Assembly: GCF_020283565.1 (NCBI RefSeq)
Contig: NC_060063.1
Span: 26,590,777-26,654,776 of the forward strand
DNA: 64,000 nt
Direction: 5' to 3'
Origin: Trifolium pratense
Lineage: Eukaryota > Streptophyta > Magnoliopsida > Fabales > Fabaceae
The notes under the pieces are model-generated. The model had not been told where the DNA came from, ran no database searches, and saw nothing but the letters and a program-made list of their open reading frames with translations. Below are positions 1 to 11,890 of the stretch, one piece after another. Position numbers and translations under genes: made by a program. How positions within the stretch are numbered: position 1 is the first letter of the stretch; every line of letters begins with the position of its first letter.

Positions 1-28
1 TTTAGTACAGATCCAATCAATGACTTTG

Positions 29-197
29 GGGAATGGATTCTCTCAATTGTAATTTACACTTGAGAGAATAAAGTGTGGTTTGTTACCATTGATTAAGAGA
101 GAGACACATATAAAAATTTAGAGAAAATGAATTTAGATGGTGTTAGATTACACTTTATTTTCTCAAGTGTAAATCACACTTGAGAGAATCCATTCCC
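29..197. mobile_element. Mutator-type MITE, 169 bp
   Basis: The two ends are inverted copies (GGGAATGGATTCTCTCAA and its complement). The element is flanked by a perfect 9-bp direct repeat, ATGACTTTG, at 20-28 and 198-206. A 9-bp target-site duplication is the signature of Mutator-like transposition. There is no coding capacity, so it is non-autonomous. Confidence 0.85.
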
Positions 198-206
198 ATG
201 ACTTTG

Positions 207-915
207 GTATTTTCAATACTATAGATTCGATGCATGAATGTTTCAGACATTTCAATATAGTCAAATATGTATAGACTAATGCAATTTTTCGTTTTATACT
301 ATTAATACAGATCTCGTGAGTTTGTTTGCAGATTCTTTTTTTTTTAGTGATTTTAAATTTATACATCGATCTACAGTCTCTACTAATTTGAATGAATACC
401 ATTTATTTTTATTAAAAAAAGAAAAACTATATATTTGTTCAAAGATTAATCTTTTTTATTTTTAGCGATTTTAAATTTATATTGCATCAATGCACTTTGT
501 CAATTTAAATAGAACAATATTATTTATTTAAAAAATATGTTTTAAATAATAAACATTTATTATGCATGCTCAATAAGAAGTTTTTGTTTTTTCTTTACAG
601 AAGAATATTTATTGTTTCCACCGACTAGTTTCCTGGCATTATTACGTCATTCACAAAGATATGTACGACTCTGCCAATATCTTTTTTCTTTATTTGACAG
701 TGGGAAATAAAAAAGTACAATAAGCATAATTTTTTTAAATCACAATAATCATAATTATAACCTTATATTATTTTTTAGTCAAAAATAAAATTTATATTAT
801 TTTCTTAAGTAAAAAAAAATATTATATTATTTTCTTACTCAAAAAAGAACTTTATATTATTTTCTATGAAACTATTTTAACCACATCTTTTATTCTAAAC
901 GTGTGATCACTCTTC

Positions 916-950
<35 letters not shown>

Positions 951-1300
951 GTGACCACATTTTTTAATTAAATGCACGTGTATATATATATATATATAGC
1001 ATGACCCTAATTGTTTATTTTAATTTTATTTGTTTTACAAGAATTATTTAATTTTAATAAATGGTATAAGAAAGTAATGAAATTAAATTTATTTTAGGCT
1101 AATATATTGGAGTTTATATAAAAAAAATTAAACTTATTTCGGAGTAGAAAATTAAACTTATTATAATAAATGGCATAAAAATTATTTTATTTCTGACAAA
1201 GAAACTTATTCCACTGTTTCATTTATCTTATTTTGGAACATCGTTCAAAATTCGGACTTGTTGGTGGCCAAACTAATTAAAACAAATCTTTTTATGTTGG
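207..1300. other. AT-rich spacer without a gene
   Basis: No coding region is recognised. The stretch holds a poly(T) run near 921-943, a short TA run near 981-998, and about three imperfect copies of a 35-bp unit containing TTATATTATTTTCT at about 765-867. Confidence 0.6.
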
Positions 1301-1825
1301 TGTAGGTGGCAGATTGGTAGTGGTGACAAGATCCGTATTATGAATGATTTGTGGCTACGAGGGAATGATGATCGTTTGGTATCCTCACCTCACCTCAAGT
1401 GGAATGTGTGTATCTGTCATCGTTGAGAATTATAAAGCATGAGATATAGCTAAAATCCGTAATTTATTTATAGGTTCGGTAATGGAAGAGATTATTGCAA
1501 CCGCTCTTATTAGTTCGGTTAAAGAGGATAATGTGGTGTTGGGAGGATGAGCGGAATGAGTATTATTCAGTTAAATTCGGATATAACATAGCCATAAGAT
1601 ATTTTATTCGTAAGGATATGCACTATGTGGCAGGAAGTTAGAATAGTATTTGGAAAGTTCAAGCTCCTCACAAAGTGCGTCACTAACTTTGGTGGTTGTG
1701 TAGAAGGTGTCATTCAACGCGGTTTTGACCGACACAACGACATGTCAATTATAATCTGATTTGTCCCGTGTGTGATACCGAGATAGAAGACGATAAACAC
1801 ATGTTTTTTGGATGTATAACAACCC
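1301..1825 (+). pseudogene. LINE reverse transcriptase 3' fragment (zf-RVT region)
   Basis: Translation from 1307 gives WQIGSGDKIRIMNDLWLRG, the segment that follows the reverse transcriptase domain of plant L1-type LINEs. Further on, 1640-1825 encodes WKVQAPHKVRH and a CPVC...HMFFGC zinc-binding motif (zf-RVT). Stops and frame changes run throughout (for example right after HKVRH), so this is a dead fragment. Boundaries and target-site duplication were not found. Confidence 0.75.
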
Positions 1826-1830
1826 GCAAA

Positions 1831-2579
1831 TTTTGATCGACAACAGGTTTGTCATAGTTAATATAAAAGTATAATTTAATTTTTATTATTTAATAAAAAT
1901 AATACTTACTTCTCAATAAAATATAACATTATTAATGATATAATGAACAAATAAAAGTAATATTGTAAAATAAATTATAATTTTATTAAATGACTAATAT
2001 GCTAAAGCTTTTGTTTTGAGGCATAATATGGTAAAACTTAACTATTAAGTTTTTTTTTTTGTTTATTTTTCTTACAAAATATATAGTATTTCTTTTAATA
2101 TAAAAAATATATAGTATTTAAAATTAAGATTATATATATTTTTTATTTCTTTATTTATGATGCTAAGATTAGATTTGTTTCATGTTTAGCTCACACAACA
2201 CAAAGACAGCAGTGTGTTCTTTAGCGTACGCTTCTTTCTTTCCATCTTTCAACGCCAAATCTTCGTTTCTTTCCAATTTCTTCATTCTTTCTTTCCTTTT
2301 TCCACTAAAATTCACTCAACACTTCTTCATATTCACCTTTCAAATCAAACAAAACCAAATCCACATCACAAATTCATTACCTCATTTTCACACTTCATTC
2401 CAAAATTCTTAAATCAAAGTTTGAGTCTTTTTCAGCTTCTTTCACTTTCACTTACTTTGTGTTCAATTTTTTTGAACAATTAAAGGGTACCCTTTATCTG
2501 GGTACCCTTAATTGCATGTGGGTTTTTGATAAAGTTTGAATTTTTTTGCTTAATATTTGATGGGTTTGTAAATGTGTAA
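1831..2579 (+). promoter_or_regulatory. Upstream region and 5' leader of the glycosyltransferase gene
   Basis: 1831-2170 is very AT-rich with no coding signal; a TATA-like stretch (TTATATATATTTTTTA) lies near 2130. From about 2180 the composition becomes rich in C and T (CTTTCTTTCC-type runs), typical of a plant 5' UTR. The transcription start cannot be fixed from sequence alone. Small ORFs here start at ATGs upstream of the main one and may be uORFs. Confidence 0.4.
2480..2511. repeat. Perfect inverted repeat in the 5' leader
   Basis: TTAAAGGGTACCC and GGGTACCCTTAA face each other across a seven-base spacer. Each arm also contains the self-complementary octamer GGGTACCC. It lies 70-100 bases before the start codon and could form a stable hairpin in the mRNA leader. 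No function is shown. Confidence 0.6.
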
Positions 2580-5500
2580 ATGGGTTCTTTGGAATCAACG
2601 ATCCCATTGAAGAAAGGGAGTTTATTTGGTACTATTCATAATTCAAGTAAAAAAGAGAAACACCCATTTTCACAAAGGTTTAGATCGAGTTTTTCTCGTT
2701 TGTTGTTCAAGAAACTAGATTATGTTCAATGGATTTGTGCTGTTCTTGTGTTTCTTTTTCTTGTTGTTGTGTTTCAAATGTTTCTTCCTGTCTCGGTTGT
2801 GGAACATTCAGCTGTGAAGATGAATTCTTGGAACAATTTACCTAAAAGAGAGAGGTTTGTGTTGGACATTGGTGAGGAGGAAGCTGTTTTTTTGTCTAGG
2901 ATTTCGGACAAGTTTAAGGATTTGAATCAGTTTAACCGAACGGGGACGCGGGTTGGTTACAGGAATCCTCAGTTGGCATTGGTTAGTTCACCTAATTTTG
3001 AACAGAATGAATATGTTGGTGTTAGTTTAGAATGTTTCTTGTTTGTTATTTATTGGTAGGATTGAAGTAGAATTAAGTTCAATGCTATGTGTGTGTGTTT
3101 GAGTATCTGAGTATGTTCGGATTGACTTATTTTAGCTTATATACTTCGTAAGCACTTGGGAGACCTTATGACACGTCTTTATGATGTTTTCAGCTTATAT
3201 CCCTAAGCTCATCATGATAACAACTTATAGCTTATATGGAAAACAATTTGACTTTATTTTATCATTTGTCATATGATATGATAAGAGCTTATGTTATACA
3301 CACAAGACCTATGTATGTATATCTAGGGAGCTTATCAATTAAAACACGATCACTAGAAGAAGAGATATTGGCCATAGTTGATAACTACATAAGTAAATGT
3401 AAATGGACCATGGAGGAAAAACAGTTTAGTTAGTTACTTAGAGCTCGTTATTAGAGCTAGATGACTTGTTTCTCAAAATACTTTCATAACATATTTTTAT
3501 AGGCTCTTCAAAATAGATACATAAATGCATTGGTCATAAGATAAACCTAGATAAGTTATCTCAAACACCCTTCATAAGCTGTTTTTCTAAGCTCTTTTAA
3601 ATATTTGTGTAAGTGGATATGCTATAAGGTAAACTCAAATTAGTTCTTTGAAACATTTTTTATAGACAGAGTTTATGAGGTGACAGCATTATCTCATGAG
3701 TGTAAGAAGTATTGACCATACGGCATAAATAACTGAACAATGTTCGATTTAAGCATAACAGTCTCGGGACTCTTGACTGTTCATTTATAGTCAATGTTAG
3801 TCAACGATTCTTGAAGTGGCTGGTAGCTTTGAAATTACAAATAAACGTGGTTACAATTGCACTCTAAAACTTAAATGTTGTATCTATAATTGTGGTTATG
3901 AGCTGACATATAGAACTTGAATGGTTATATCATCAGAGATGAAGTTTTCGAAACTCTTAGAGAGAATGGTAAAATGGGTCAGATATTGCACATATTTAGA
4001 TCTGTTTAAATTGAAATGAAACTTTTATTGTTAATTAATTAATATTTTAATACTCTTTGAAATTTTAAAGTTGTATAATTTCAATTTCTTTTGAAGGTAT
4101 TTGGAGAATTATTGGTTGATTCACAACAATTGTTAATGGTAACAATTGCCACCGCTTTGTTAGAGATTGGCTACAGAATTCAGGTAAACAATATATTTGG
4201 TGCAAATATGCTTTTGAGTTTAGGCAAAAGAAAAGAAATAGGGAACCCGCTAAATGATCATTGTTTTTCTATAATATGAATATGAAGTTAAGAATATAGT
4301 GACTTATCACAAAATGAGATTTTTTTTTTTTGAAACGGCCAAAGTCAGTAATTAGCTGTTAATGTTAGTATTTTTTATTTCCTTTACCGGGACTTGAACT
4401 CGGGTCCTTTTACACCTTAACTCCTTTAACCCTTAGCTCAAACCAGTTGAGCTACCCAACCCACCCCCTTATCAAAGCGAGATTAAAAAGTCCTTAATAG
4501 TGTTATGATGACCTCCTCAGCATTTACAAGATTGTTTTTAATTTTTTAATTATTATTAGGGTTATTTTAGTTGAAGTAATAATCTCTATCCTTTGCAGGT
4601 ATTTTCACTTGAAGATGGACCGGGGCGTAATATGTGGAGAAATTTAAGAGTTCCCATCACTATTATTCATAATCATAACAAGCCAGACAAAACTGTAGAC
4701 TGGCTAAAGTATGACTAATATTCTAATTTTTACTTTTTTACAAAGCTGATTGCATGAATTTTAGAAACTAAGTGTCTAAAATTCAAAGTTAACTAATTTT
4801 AGCCGCTGACATGACTGTCTTCCATATCCTCTCTATCACAATTATTGCTAGCAATTTAAAATGAACATAAATTTTAGAAAACGAAATCTGAAAATGTTTT
4901 CAGAAAGTAAAGGGGGCCTTATGGTGCAGTGGTGTTGCTTTAGTGTTTGGAGTTTCTTAATATATTACTGACAGAAAATCCTGATTTTTGTCCGAATAGC
5001 ATTCTGATTGCATCTGATAAGAATGTTTGTCTTTTACAGCTACGACGGTATAATTGTGAGCTCTCTTGAAGCCAGAAATGCCTTTTCTTGGTATGATACT
5101 TATTTTATTTTCTAAGGTCAAGATTCTGAATTGTTGTTGTTACCTAAATACTTAATGCACCACGAGTTTCTTTGTTCAAGTAACACAAATGATTTTATTT
5201 GTTACAGTTTTTTGCAGGAACCATTCAAGTCTGTACCACTTATATGGATAATTCATGACAGTGCTCTTGGTTACCGTTCAAGACAATATACTGCTGCTGG
5301 GCAGATTGAACTTTTTAATGATTGGAGAAAAGTTTTCAATCGTTCATCTGTTGTTGTCTTTCCAAACTATGCCTTGCCGGTAAACAGTTTTTTCATTGCT
5401 AATTGCTTCTTTATCATTCAAGAATAAATTTGACTCGGAAGATTGAAATAAGTTTCATATCGGATATTATCTGTTGAAGTTCAGTTTTATGGCATAAACA

Positions 5501-8500
5501 CCATAGTTAAATACAGTTATAACTATAACAGTAGGACATATTTAGTTATTTCAACTAATGTTATTTTGGAATTCCGCAGATGATCTACTCCACATTTGAT
5601 ACTGGAAATTTTTACGTCATTCCTGGTTCCCCTGCTGAAGCGTTGGAAGCAGATGCATTTATGGCATTGCAGAAAGATAAATTGCGCATCAGTATGGGCT
5701 ACAGTCCAGAAGATGTCATTATCGCAATTGTCGGCAGTCAATTTTTGTACAAGGGCATGTGGTTGGGGCATGCTGTTGTGTTGCAGGCTTTATCACCACT
5801 TTTGGCAGACTTCCCTTTAAGCAAAGATAATACAACTGCACAACTACGGATCATTGTTCATAGTGGAGAGTTGACAAATAACTACACTGTTGCTCTTGAG
5901 GTATATTTTTTTTCTTTTCTTTTCATTTCACTTTTTCTTTTTCCTTTCAAAGTTTATAGATAAATAGTTTATTTATTTTCTTATATTCTGTTTCGCCAGA
6001 CGATGGCACGAAGCTTGAAATATCCAAAAGGGACCATAGAGCTTATAGCTGGAGATTTGAATTCAGAGTCTGTTCTTGGCACGGCAGATGTTGTGATATA
6101 TGGATCCTTGCTTGAAGAACAATCTTTTCCAGAGATTTTGATTAAAGCCATGTGCTTTGAGAAACCAATTATTGCTCCTGATATTTCTATGATCAGAAAA
6201 TATGTATGTTCCTGCTCTATATCTTTTACTATAACCATCATGCGATGATTCTATTTTGCTCGGTACTTTTATTAATCTTAGATTTGAAGTCTCCTACAAT
6301 AATCTGAAGTGTTCATTTAGTTGAAGTTTCTCATATTATGTATTTTGAAGGAACCTACTGACTGTTTTGTTCGCCATAAACTAGGTTGATGACAGGGTAA
6401 ACGGCTATCTTTTCCCAAAGGATAATATTAGAGTTCTTAGAAAAATCATGTTAGAGGTGATCTCAAAAGGGAAAATATCACCGCTGGCTCGGAACATTGC
6501 CTCAATGGGGAGAAGAACTGCTAAGAACATTATGGCTTCCGAAGCAATTGATGGATATGCAACTTTACTTCAGAATATTCTCAAGCTTCCATCAGAGGTT
6601 GTTCCTCCTAAGGCTGTTTCAGAAATATCCCCTCATGTTAAAGAAAAGTGGCAGTGGCATTTGCTTGAAGCAGTTCCAAATTCGACCTATCAAAATAGGG
6701 TATTGAGAAGCAACACATTTTTAGATAAATACGAAGACCGTTGGAATCGTTCACGAAAAGATAGATCGTCTACTGATGTTACTGATAATGACTCATTTGT
6801 ATATATGATATGGGAAGACGAAAAACATATTCAGATGGCTATTACCAAAAAAAGGATAGAGGATGAGGAGGTAAGATTAGTGAATTTTCAAATTATTTCC
6901 TCCTAATACTTAATGAAGAAAGTATTGAATAGAAAAAGTAAACGTTCTAGATATCATGAGACATAAAAAAGTTCAGAACTTACGTTGTTTATTACCTTGG
7001 AGGATCATTGAGAAGAATGATTAGAAGGAGCATTTTGGTTTATTCTTTAAAAAAAATTAGGGTATTAATATTTCAAGCTTAGCTTCTTAAGCCGTGTTGA
7101 ACTTTAATGCAGTTGAAGGATAGAACGGAGCAGTCACACGGAACATGGGAGGAAGTATATCGAAATGCGAAGAAAGCTGATAGGTTAAAGAATGATTTGC
7201 ACGAAAGAGATGATGGAGAACTTGAGCGGACTGGACAACCACTTTGCATTTATGAACCGTACTTCGGAGAAGGATCCTGGCCTTTTCTACATCAAAGATC
7301 TCTTTATCGCGGAGTTTCCCTGGTAAAGTTTCTATGTGCATATGTAATCAAATCTAGGTTTATCAATACAAATAATAATAGCTTTCCATTTGTATCAGCT
7401 TGATGTTTGATACAGATTGTTAAGGATTGGTCAAAAGATTATTTTAATATAACCGATAATGATACAGCACTCATCTTAATGCGAAATGTATTTGTATTTT
7501 AACAGTCCAGCAAAGGTAAAAGGCCCGGGAAAGATGATTTTGATGCCCCTTCTCGTCTTCCATTGCTTAACAGTGCTTACTATCGAGATGTCCTTGGTGA
7601 CTTTGGATCCTTCTTTGCCATTGCAAACCGGATTGATCGTTTACACAGAAATGCTTGGATTGGATTTCAGTCTTGGAGAGCAACAGCAAGGAAGGTATAC
7701 CACTTCTTCATACATTATTGGGAAAATAACTCGAACAGAAGTAGTTATTTAAATATCTTATCATCCTCGTTTTCGGGTTTTTTTTGACATTTGTCGTGGG
7801 GTTTTAACAGGCTTCTTTGTCCAGAGCTGCTGAAAATGCATTATTAGACGCCATTCAATCCAAAAGGGATGGGGATGCACTATATTTCTGGGTGCGGATG
7901 GATACGGATCCGCGAAACCCTTCACAGAAGGACTTCTGGTCATTTTGCGATGCCATTAATGCAGGAGGTTGCAAGTAAGATCCTTTAAAAACCGATTATT
8001 TGTTTTGTCACAAGCATATGGAAAGTTTGAGTATATACAAAAAGCTTAATTTTCTCTACATTTGTGTTTGAGCGAAGACCTGCTTTCTCAGAAGCAATGA
8101 GGACAATGTATGGATTAAAGGATGACGTGGATGCTTTGCCACCCATGCCCGTAGACAGTGACACTTGGTCTGTCATGTCGAGTTGGGCTCTACCCACAAG
8201 ATCCTTTTTAGAGTTTGTGATGTTCTCCAGGTACACTCGGTTTCATTAATGGATGTCTGTGATTGGAAATAAGCGTGTTTGAGAGTTAAATGGCTGATGT
8301 AAACTACCATCTGTGCAGAATGTTCGTCGATGCATTGGATGCGCAAATGTACGAGGAGCACCATTTGACTGGACACTGTCCTTTGAGTTTTTCAAAGGTG
8401 AATTGTTAATATTCAATACATCTTCAAATGATTTTTAAGAATTGCTTAATTAATATACTTTCAAGCAAACTGTGATCTCGCTGCTTATTTTTTGTCATCG

Positions 8501-8975
8501 TCTAAATGGATAAAAATATATACGCAAATTGCAGGATAAGCATTGTTATTCAAGGGTTCTTGAACTTCTTGTAAACGTGTGGGCCTACCACAGCGCAAGG
8601 AGGATGGTATTCGTAAACCCCGAAACCGGTCTAATGCAGGAACAACACAATTTCAAGAACCGTAGAGGACAAATGCGGATCAACTGGTTCTCGTACAACA
8701 CACTCAAGAACATGGACGAGGACTTAGCAGAGTTATCAGATTCCGAGGATCCTAATAGACACTGGTTGTGGCCATCAACTGGTGAAATTTTTTGGCAAGG
8801 TTTATATGAGAGGGAAAGAAGTTTAAGGCACAAGGAGAAAGAAAAGAGGAAGCAAAAGAGTTTAGAAAAATTGAATAGAATGCGGAAGCGACATCGACAA
8901 CAAGTAATCGGGAAATATGTTAAGCCTCCACCAGATATGGAAGAAAGTTCTAACTCATCTTTGCTTGCAGTATAA
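2580..8975 (+). CDS. GT4-like glycosyltransferase family protein, 14 exons, 1022 aa
   Basis: Exons inferred from GT/AG sites and frame: 2580-2981, 4097-4183, 4599-4708, 5040-5090, 5208-5379, 5580-5900, 6000-6203, 6385-6870, 7113-7322, 7506-7694, 7811-7974, 8078-8230, 8319-8397, 8535-8975. They join without a break to 1022 residues, close to the about 1030 I recall for the Arabidopsis homologues At5g04480/At4g01210. A basic N-terminus precedes one hydrophobic segment at about 50-73, so a type II, probably Golgi, membrane protein is expected. IVGSQFLYKG (about 324-333) and LEEQSFPEILIKAM (about 419-432) are the GT-B donor-side motifs; the second Glu of the usual GT4 E-x7-E motif appears to be Lys. 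The C-terminal half (ALYFWVRMD, CIYEPYFGEG, RSFLEFVMFSR) is family-specific and ends in a lysine/arginine-rich tail (about 955-1000). Sugar donor and acceptor are unknown. The exon 12 acceptor (8077) is the least certain junction. No disabling change was seen. Confidence 0.93.
4320..4470 (-). mobile_element. tRNA-derived SINE in intron 2 of the glycosyltransferase gene
   Basis: Read on the minus strand it starts GGGTTGGGTAGCTCAACTGG (A-box-like), has a B box (GAGTTCAAGTCCC) about 70 bases on, and ends in a poly(A) run, seen as poly(T) at 4320-4332. Imperfect flanking copies of CTTATCA...GAGATT suggest a diverged target-site duplication. It lies antisense to the host gene and away from splice sites. 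Confidence 0.8.
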
Positions 8976-9348
8976 ACATCTTAATAATATAAATTCTTTT
9001 CTTCTTTTGTAATTTTTATTTCCTATATTTTTGTTAACATAATTGTTATTTTCATTCAGAAAAGATGCTGATAAATAGCTAATGTGTAAAGTATCTTAAT
9101 AATAGTCTATTTTTAGAACTTTTTTCCCTGTAATTTTATTCTTTTGGGATGGTAGGTTATTTATTTTAGGAAATTGTATGGAGGGTTGTAATATTGATAG
9201 CACTTGACAAACTGAATGAAATTATGTTGTGTAATGTTTTCCATGTTTGGCTTAGAGGGAGCTCATTTACTATTAGCAATGCTGCATTAAGTTGATAAAA
9301 TTGTTTAAAGCTATTAAGGTATTTTTTTTATTTTTTTTAAATCAAAAT
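8976..9348 (+). other. 3' UTR and downstream spacer of the glycosyltransferase gene
   Basis: The stop codon at 8973-8975 is followed by T-rich sequence with AATAATATAAAT near 8984-8995 and TTGTAAT near 9007. The true poly(A) site cannot be placed. Nothing else is recognised. Confidence 0.4.
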
Positions 9349-9360
9349 ATTCTTTGCTCG

Positions 9361-9486
9361 GTCTCACTCTCAGTTGGTAGGGACATTGCACTATATGTGA
9401 AGGAGTCAGGGTTCGAACCCGAGACACTCCACTTATTCACTTTTAAGATGAATTTTCTAGCCACCAGACTACTTGACCACAAAAAA
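9361..9486 (+). mobile_element. tRNA-derived SINE with 12-bp target-site duplication
   Basis: The head has an A-box-like CTCAGTTGGTAGGG and a B box GGGTTCGAACCC; the body ends CTAGCCACCAGACTACTTGACC plus an A run. The 12-bp repeat ATTCTTTGCTCG flanks it at 9349-9360 and 9487-9498. Diverged copies of this family occur at 14164, 26697, 29942, 42898 and 52968. Confidence 0.9.
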
Positions 9487-9744
9487 ATTCTTTGCTCGTA
9501 CATGCAGAAACTAATCAATTGAAATAACTAATATTAATGTAAGGGACTGACCTCTTTCAGAAATTAATACATAAGATCTTAAGTATTTTAATTCCTTACA
9601 CCTTTTCTCCTATTCCTCTCATTTTCTATTTTTTCCAAATAGAGCAATAGTGTCTTAAAGTAACAATTAAATATTTTGGGAAAACAATTAAATATTTGTG
9701 GGGAGCAGGAACTTATTTCTTTTGCAAGTTTTGTTAAGTACTTA

Positions 9745-9988
9745 CCTCCGTCCCACCTAGTTTGATTAAATTTACTATTTATATCTTGTTTTGACCGTAT
9801 TTTTTTAAAAGTATATAAATGCAAATATTATCGTATAAAATCTTGTTTGATTTGTTTCGGTGAATATTTTCAAAATATCAAATTTTTATAATTTTTACTA
9901 ATACACAATTAAAGATATTCGTAATCAAAATTATATATTGCCATACGTGCAATGATCAAAGAGATCTTATAGTTTGGGAGAGAAGGAG
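9745..9988. mobile_element. Stowaway-like MITE
   Basis: The left end CCTCCGTCCCACCTAG and the right end GGGAGAGAAGGAG are imperfect inverted copies, bordered by TA on both sides. The interior is AT-rich and non-coding. Much of the sequence recurs at 62078-62334. Confidence 0.65.
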
Positions 9989-9989
9989 T

Positions 9990-10480
9990 ATGCAGCAAGC
10001 ATTTTTTGACTTAGGTGATCACAATAAAGGAGTTTTTAGAAACCTATCTAAACGGTTGACATAGAAGACTTTAAAAGTGATGCAACATGGGGTGAAGTAT
10101 TGGGAGTTACACGGCCACAGTTGGTCTTATATCCCTACCGGCTACCACCAAGACCAACAGCTGCGGATTCAATAGAGAGAGAATTTCTATTGAGTTAGCT
10201 TTCCTGGGGAAGAGAATATCTCTACATGGTAAACAATCAATTTAGTTCATAATAATTGTCACTTTATCTTTAATTTAGTGCATGTACTAAGAAATTTAAG
10301 AAACTATGACTTTAGAGAATCCAAATCCTACATATAAATGCATCGTCAATTAAGGATACTTTGGACCAATTTATTGTTAATACCTTCACTAGCATTTTTT
10401 TTTTGTTAATACCACTTCAATAATATCCCTGGTATTTGATTGTCGATTTTGTCTTATAATTCGGCGTATACTATAGAGTG
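9990..10480. other. Spacer, no gene recognised
   Basis: Ordinary AT-rich sequence. A somewhat GC-richer patch at about 10085-10215 has no open frame or motif that I recognise. Confidence 0.5.
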
Positions 10481-10979
10481 CAGACAATGTGTGTTGACTT
10501 GATTGCTCACACATCAAATATGAAAATTCATGGCAAGTAAAAATCATAATTTGACAACACTACCCAATATGACCTGGCAAAAAAAACAAAAAAACAATGT
10601 ATTTATATAGAGTTTCAATTTCATGGTTCCACAAACTAAAAATAACTACTATAGTTTCAATTTCATGGCTTATGTTGTAAGACCAAGATCCAATTTTAAT
10701 AGAGGTCATGAAGTGACAATAAATGTTGTAAGTGTTGTTAATGTATATACTATATAACAATAACATCAAGGAATTAGAAACAAATCCTCTTCATGGCTAG
10801 GCATGGCAAAAAAACTCATACTCGTGGGTAGCCCAAACCATATCTATTTTGACGGGGAAAACCCGAGTTGACTGGGTTTGGATTTGAGTTTTGGTTTTCC
10901 CCGATTTCAAAAGATGGGGTTGGGGTGGGTAATAGTACATTGATATCCACCCCGAACCCGCCCCATTTATACTAAAAAA

Positions 10980-11545
10980 CTAGAACTTTGACCCATGCGG
11001 TGCATGGGTCTAATTAGGTGTAACATGTAACAATAAAAAATAAAATACAAAAATGATAAGAGCATTTTCAATAAGAGTAGTATAGAGAATTTCATGTACT
11101 AATTATTCTATATTTGTTTATGTGCTTAGTTTATATTTTATATATTTTTTAAATAATTTTGGATCCCCATCGTTTTGTTTACTTATTAAAAAAAAATTGT
11201 TGATAACTAAAGGTTAAAAAATTTATGATAATTAGGTTAAAAAAAATTAAAGACATAATCAAGAACATAAACTTAAATAGACATCCATAAATAAATAAAA
11301 ATTGTGATTAATTCCGCCGTTCAAATTTATTGAAAACAGGGTTAACATATTAGGATTCCTAAATTCTTTCATAATTGAAGTACATGTTTTAGCGGTTGAA
11401 AGATTTTATTGTAAGTAAGAGATGCAGGTTCGATGACAAATCTGTATTTTTTTAATATAAAGCTGCAATAAAAAGAAAGAGAAAATGAGAGGGGGAAAAT
11501 TTGGTTTAAGGTTAGTTTATGTTAGCAAACTTATAATATAAGAGA
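10980..11545 (-). mobile_element. Non-autonomous Helitron, 566 bp
   Basis: On the minus strand it begins TCTCTTATATTATAAG (at 11545) and ends with a perfect 9-bp-stem hairpin (10990-11010), then AAAGTT and CTAG (10980-10983). It sits between A and T, as Helitrons do. A second start-like sequence (TCTATCTTTTATATTATAAG) lies at about 12239 without its own 3' end. Confidence 0.7.
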
Positions 11546-11815
11546 TTATCGGTTTTTAATTGTTTAAATTGTGCAATGAAAATTGATGGTGCTTAATTGT
11601 TGTATGAAATTTTTCGTATAAAAGTTGATGGAGCTTAACACTTTGTGGACATAATTTAAATCACAATTGGTCTGCTAGTGCATATTGTATCAATTGATCA
11701 TCGGTTAATATTAAATCTGCAATGTTAAAATCAAAATAATGAATGTGATTAGTGACATGACTATGGTTGTGTTTGGTTGTATTGCAAAAAAAATTGATTT
11801 AGCAGAATTGAGTTT

Positions 11816-11890
11816 GATAATAACTTTCCAAATTACACGTGATAATAACTTTCCAAATTACACGTCATAATAACTTTCCAAATCTCATAT
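11816..11890. repeat. Three tandem copies of a 25-bp unit
   Basis: GATAATAACTTTCCAAATTA is the start of a 25-bp unit repeated at 11816, 11841 and 11866. The third copy is diverged at its end. It lies inside the hAT-like element. Confidence 0.9.

Noticed and set aside
9361..9486. tRNA gene (A and B boxes present)
   Set aside because: The sequence does not fold as a full tRNA cloverleaf and has a poly(A) tail and target-site duplication, so it is a SINE. The same reasoning applies to the other B-box sites (for example 42840, 49130, 62462).
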